Source: JAJPXI01 sp051867655
Lineage (GTDB): Bacteria > Bacillota > Clostridia > Oscillospirales > Oscillospiraceae
DNA length: 6,909 nucleotides
Direction: 5' to 3'
Assembly (NCBI GenBank): GCA_051867655.1
Contig: JBJDYV010000090.1
Location: forward strand, 1-6,909
Both the position numbers and the translations under genes were made by a program. The stretch's first letter is position 1, and every line of letters starts with the position of its first letter. Below are positions 5,187 to 6,909 of this stretch, piece after piece. Under the pieces are notes generated by a model. That model made no database searches, was not told where the DNA came from, and saw only the letters and a program-made list of their open reading frames with translations.

Positions 5187-5220
5187 GCCGCGGCTGATGA
5201 TATTTCAGAGCAGCCGCGGC
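5187..5220 (-). repeat. Perfect 10-bp GC hairpin after the solute-binding protein gene
   Basis: GCCGCGGCTG (5187-5196) and CAGCCGCGGC (5211-5220) are exact inverted copies with a 14-nt loop. In the transcript the stem begins 13 nt after the solute-binding protein stop. No run of T follows on the minus strand (CCACCGCGGGAAACC), so it is not a canonical intrinsic terminator. In many sugar-binding-protein operons a hairpin at this place stabilises the binding-protein message and lowers expression of the genes behind it; that role is inferred here. A third CCGCGG at 5179-5184 could pair with 5188-5193 instead, giving a competing 6-bp stem. Confidence 0.65.
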
Positions 5221-5233
5221 GTATTTGGTTAAA

Positions 5234-6909
5234 TTAGCCGTTCAGGGAATCGTAGTAAGCGGTCAGACGCTCCCAGGCCAGTTCCTTCAGCTGCAGGTAC
5301 TGGCTGCCGCCCATGGTGGTGGAAACGGTCTGGACAGCCTCTGCGGCGGAGCCCATGCCCTCTTCGGTGTAGCCGGAGGCGATGATGGAGACGAAGGAGT
5401 TGGCGTCGCCCTTGGAGGAGCTGAACTTGGTGGTCAGGTCGGTGTAGCTCTTGATCATATCGTTCTCAACCGTGGTGGTGGGCAGAACGGTGGGAACGGA
5501 GGTGTACCAGGCGTTGTCGGTCAGAGCCAGCTCCACATGCTTGATGGTGCCCAGAGCGATGGCGTTGGAGATGTAGCCCGCGCCTTCCCGGCCGACTTCG
5601 TGGGTGCACTGATACTCAAAGGCCTGGCTCTTGGCGAAGGACAGGGTGGAGCCCAGGTACATACGGGCGTAGTTGGTGTAGTTGCCGGAGGCCTTCTCCC
5701 ACAGCTCAGCGTAGGTGGCATCGGCGATAACGGGCATTTCGGTGCCGTTGAAGTTGAAGGTCACATAGCTGCCGTCGGCGTTGGTCTTGATGAAGGCGTC
5801 GGGGCCGTAGGACAGCAGGATCTGACCCTCGGGGCTGTAGGCGTAGTCGATGAGCTTCAGGCAGGCGTTCAGCTTGTCCTGATTATTGCCGATACCGGCG
5901 ACGGACAGGCCCCAGCCGTCGGTCTTGACGCTGCGCCAGGATTCGGTGAAGCGCATGTAAACGCCGTCACTGGAGGAACCGTCATACCACCGGGCCACGG
6001 GGACCATAGCGGCCATGTACTTCTCGCCGTCCTGCAGCTTGGTCTCGTTGTAAACGGTCTGGGTCTGGTTGTAGTCGTAGTGCATGAAGCCCAGGTCGTT
6101 TTCCAGATAGGTGGCGGTGGATTCAGCGGAGCAGTCGATGAAAGCCTTGGAGATCAGGCCTTCCTTGGCCATGGCGTTCATTCTCTCCAGAGCCTTGTAG
6201 GTGTCTTCCTCCATACGGGAGTCGTGCAGCTTGCCGTCATTGCCGACGTACAGGTAATCCTGACGGGACTCCAGGCCGCGGACGCCGAACAGGACGCCGG
6301 CGAACCGGAACATATCGACACGGCGCTGGTTGTTGTCGTCCTCACGGGAGAACAGGCCCTGGACAGAGTCGGTGCCGTTGAGGGTCTGGGCGTTGGAAAC
6401 CACGCAGCGCAGCAGGGCCACCAGTTCGTCGGCGTCCCAGGCGGCGTTCTGGCCGACAAACAGGTTGGAACGGTTGGTGCCGTAGTAACCGGCGTAGGCT
6501 TCGTCAATGTAAGTACGCAGCATGTTGACAGCGGTGACGCCATCGATCTTACCGGCCTCGTTCATCTTAGCGACGATGTTGCCGGCGGTGTCATAATCCT
6601 TGGTGACGGTCTCGGTGGAAGTGCCGTCCAGGGTGACCACATCGATCTGGATCTTGCCGGAGGTGGGCATATAGGGCTCGTAGACGGCGGCGGCCAGGGT
6701 GCCGCACTTCTCGGCGGTGAACTCGCCCTCACCGTCCAGCAGCTTCTGGACCCAGTCGGTACGCATCAGGGGCATACGCTCGATGTCGTTGACACCGTCG
6801 AAGTAGGGGGAGAAGTAGATGGCGCCGGTGGAGGTGTTGCCGGTGATGGACAGGCGGACGATGGGGTTGGCCTCCAGGTAGGCCTTGAAGTTGGGCATCA
6901 TATCCAGGT
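5234..6909 (-). CDS. Large extracellular solute-binding protein of a carbohydrate ABC transporter, N-terminus outside window
   Basis: Extracytoplasmic sugar-binding component that would deliver ligand to the transporter. The visible part is 557 sense codons ending with TAA at 5236-5234, so the full protein is well above the about 400-450 aa of MalE-like binding proteins and closer to the large LplA/LipO-like family-1 binding proteins of Bacillota. The frame stays open past the ATG at 6901 to the window edge (two more codons, Leu-Asp), and that region already matches the mature fold (LDMMPNFKAYLEANP). The real start and the expected lipoprotein signal must therefore lie upstream. Numbering from Met at 6901, family-like segments are PLMRTDWVQKLL at 45-55, the helix EEDTYKALERMNAMAKEGLI at 231-250, and YAYSPEGQILLSYG at 353-366. 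Many Trp and Tyr residues fit a carbohydrate cleft. It is the most upstream gene of the visible operon. The ligand is unknown; a pectin-derived oligosaccharide is suggested only by the GH28 gene. Confidence 0.93.
   Translation of the reverse strand, partial: LDMMPNFKAYLEANPIVRLSITGNTSTGAIYFSPYFDGVNDIERMPLMRTDWVQKLLDGEGEFTAEKCGTLAAAVYEPYMPTSGKIQIDVVTLDGTSTETVTKDYDTAGNIVAKMNEAGKIDGVTAVNMLRTYIDEAYAGYYGTNRSNLFVGQNAAWDADELVALLRCVVSNAQTLNGTDSVQGLFSREDDNNQRRVDMFRFAGVLFGVRGLESRQDYLYVGNDGKLHDSRMEEDTYKALERMNAMAKEGLISKAFIDCSAESTATYLENDLGFMHYDYNQTQTVYNETKLQDGEKYMAAMVPVARWYDGSSSDGVYMRFTESWRSVKTDGWGLSVAGIGNNQDKLNACLKLIDYAYSPEGQILLSYGPDAFIKTNADGSYVTFNFNGTEMPVIADATYAELWEKASGNYTNYARMYLGSTLSFAKSQAFEYQCTHEVGREGAGYISNAIALGTIKHVELALTDNAWYTSVPTVLPTTTVENDMIKSYTDLTTKFSSSKGDANSFVSIIASGYTEEGMGSAAEAVQTVSTTMGGSQYLQLKELAWERLTAYYDSLNG

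Larger units (their letters stand above)
5103..5233 (-). other. 131-nt intergenic region with three inverted repeats
   Basis: This is the only sizeable complete non-coding stretch in the window. In transcription order it holds the 10-bp GC hairpin, a CCGCGG repeat, the 7-2-7 dyad, the interrupted 12-bp hairpin and the GGGGAGG ribosome binding site. I see no convincing -35/-10 promoter pair and no T-rich terminator tail. The best reading is a structured intercistronic spacer that separates strong binding-protein expression from lower expression of the membrane and ATPase genes. Confidence 0.6.

Noticed and set aside
5187..5220. Hairpin as a Rho-independent terminator ending the transcript after the solute-binding protein
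   Set aside because: No T-run follows the stem on the minus strand, and the next gene lacks an obvious promoter of its own.
6899..6901. ATG near the window edge as the true start of the solute-binding protein
   Set aside because: The frame continues upstream to the edge, no signal peptide follows this ATG, and the sequence is already internal to the mature fold.
1..6909. tRNA, rRNA, CRISPR array, insertion sequence or attachment site
   Set aside because: No cloverleaf-like segments, regularly spaced direct repeats, transposase motifs or terminal repeats were seen; nearly all sequence is accounted for by the operon genes and the gap.

Overview
The window reads as one operon-like block transcribed entirely on the minus strand, so it should be followed from the high coordinates down. 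It encodes a carbohydrate-uptake ABC system plus a cytoplasmic pectin-type glycosidase. Features pointing to the Bacillota, most likely a gut Clostridia/Oscillospirales-type organism, are the GC-rich third codon positions, strong GGAGG-type ribosome binding sites before most genes, tight gene packing with an ATGA overlap, and the gene families themselves. That placement is inference. A run of exactly 100 Ns (2188-2287) marks a scaffold gap of probably unknown true length, so this is a draft or metagenome-derived assembly.

Layout in transcription order: (1) 6909-5234, a large extracellular solute-binding protein whose N-terminus, including any signal peptide, lies outside the window. (2) 5233-5103, a 131-nt intergenic segment with three inverted repeats: a perfect 10-bp GC hairpin just after the stop codon, a 7-2-7 dyad, and a roughly 12-bp interrupted hairpin just before the next ribosome binding site. 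(3) 5102-4509 and 4512-4024, two small unrecognised membrane proteins (197 and 162 aa) joined by an ATGA overlap. (4) 4010-2931, a MalK/UgpC/MsmK-type ATPase. (5) 2928-2353, a third small unrecognised membrane protein (191 aa). (6) 2319-2288, the first codons of a Lys-rich protein that runs into the gap. (7) 2119-1016, a second MalK-type ATPase with all nucleotide-binding motifs intact. (8) 974-1, a GH28 (polygalacturonase-family) enzyme with no signal peptide, cut off by the window edge just after its conserved histidine.

The simplest reading is that the solute-binding protein captures a plant-derived oligosaccharide outside the cell, an ABC transporter powered by MalK-type ATPases imports it, and the GH28 enzyme trims it in the cytoplasm. 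A galacturonide from pectin is the best guess from the GH28 gene. Two things do not fit a textbook CUT1 operon. No MalF/MalG-type permease is visible, although one or two could be hidden in the gap or lie outside the window. Three different small proteins share the same predicted architecture (four membrane segments, both ends inside, a basic loop between segments 2 and 3), and I cannot assign them to any family. The paired ATPases and the three small membrane proteins are the part most worth following up.
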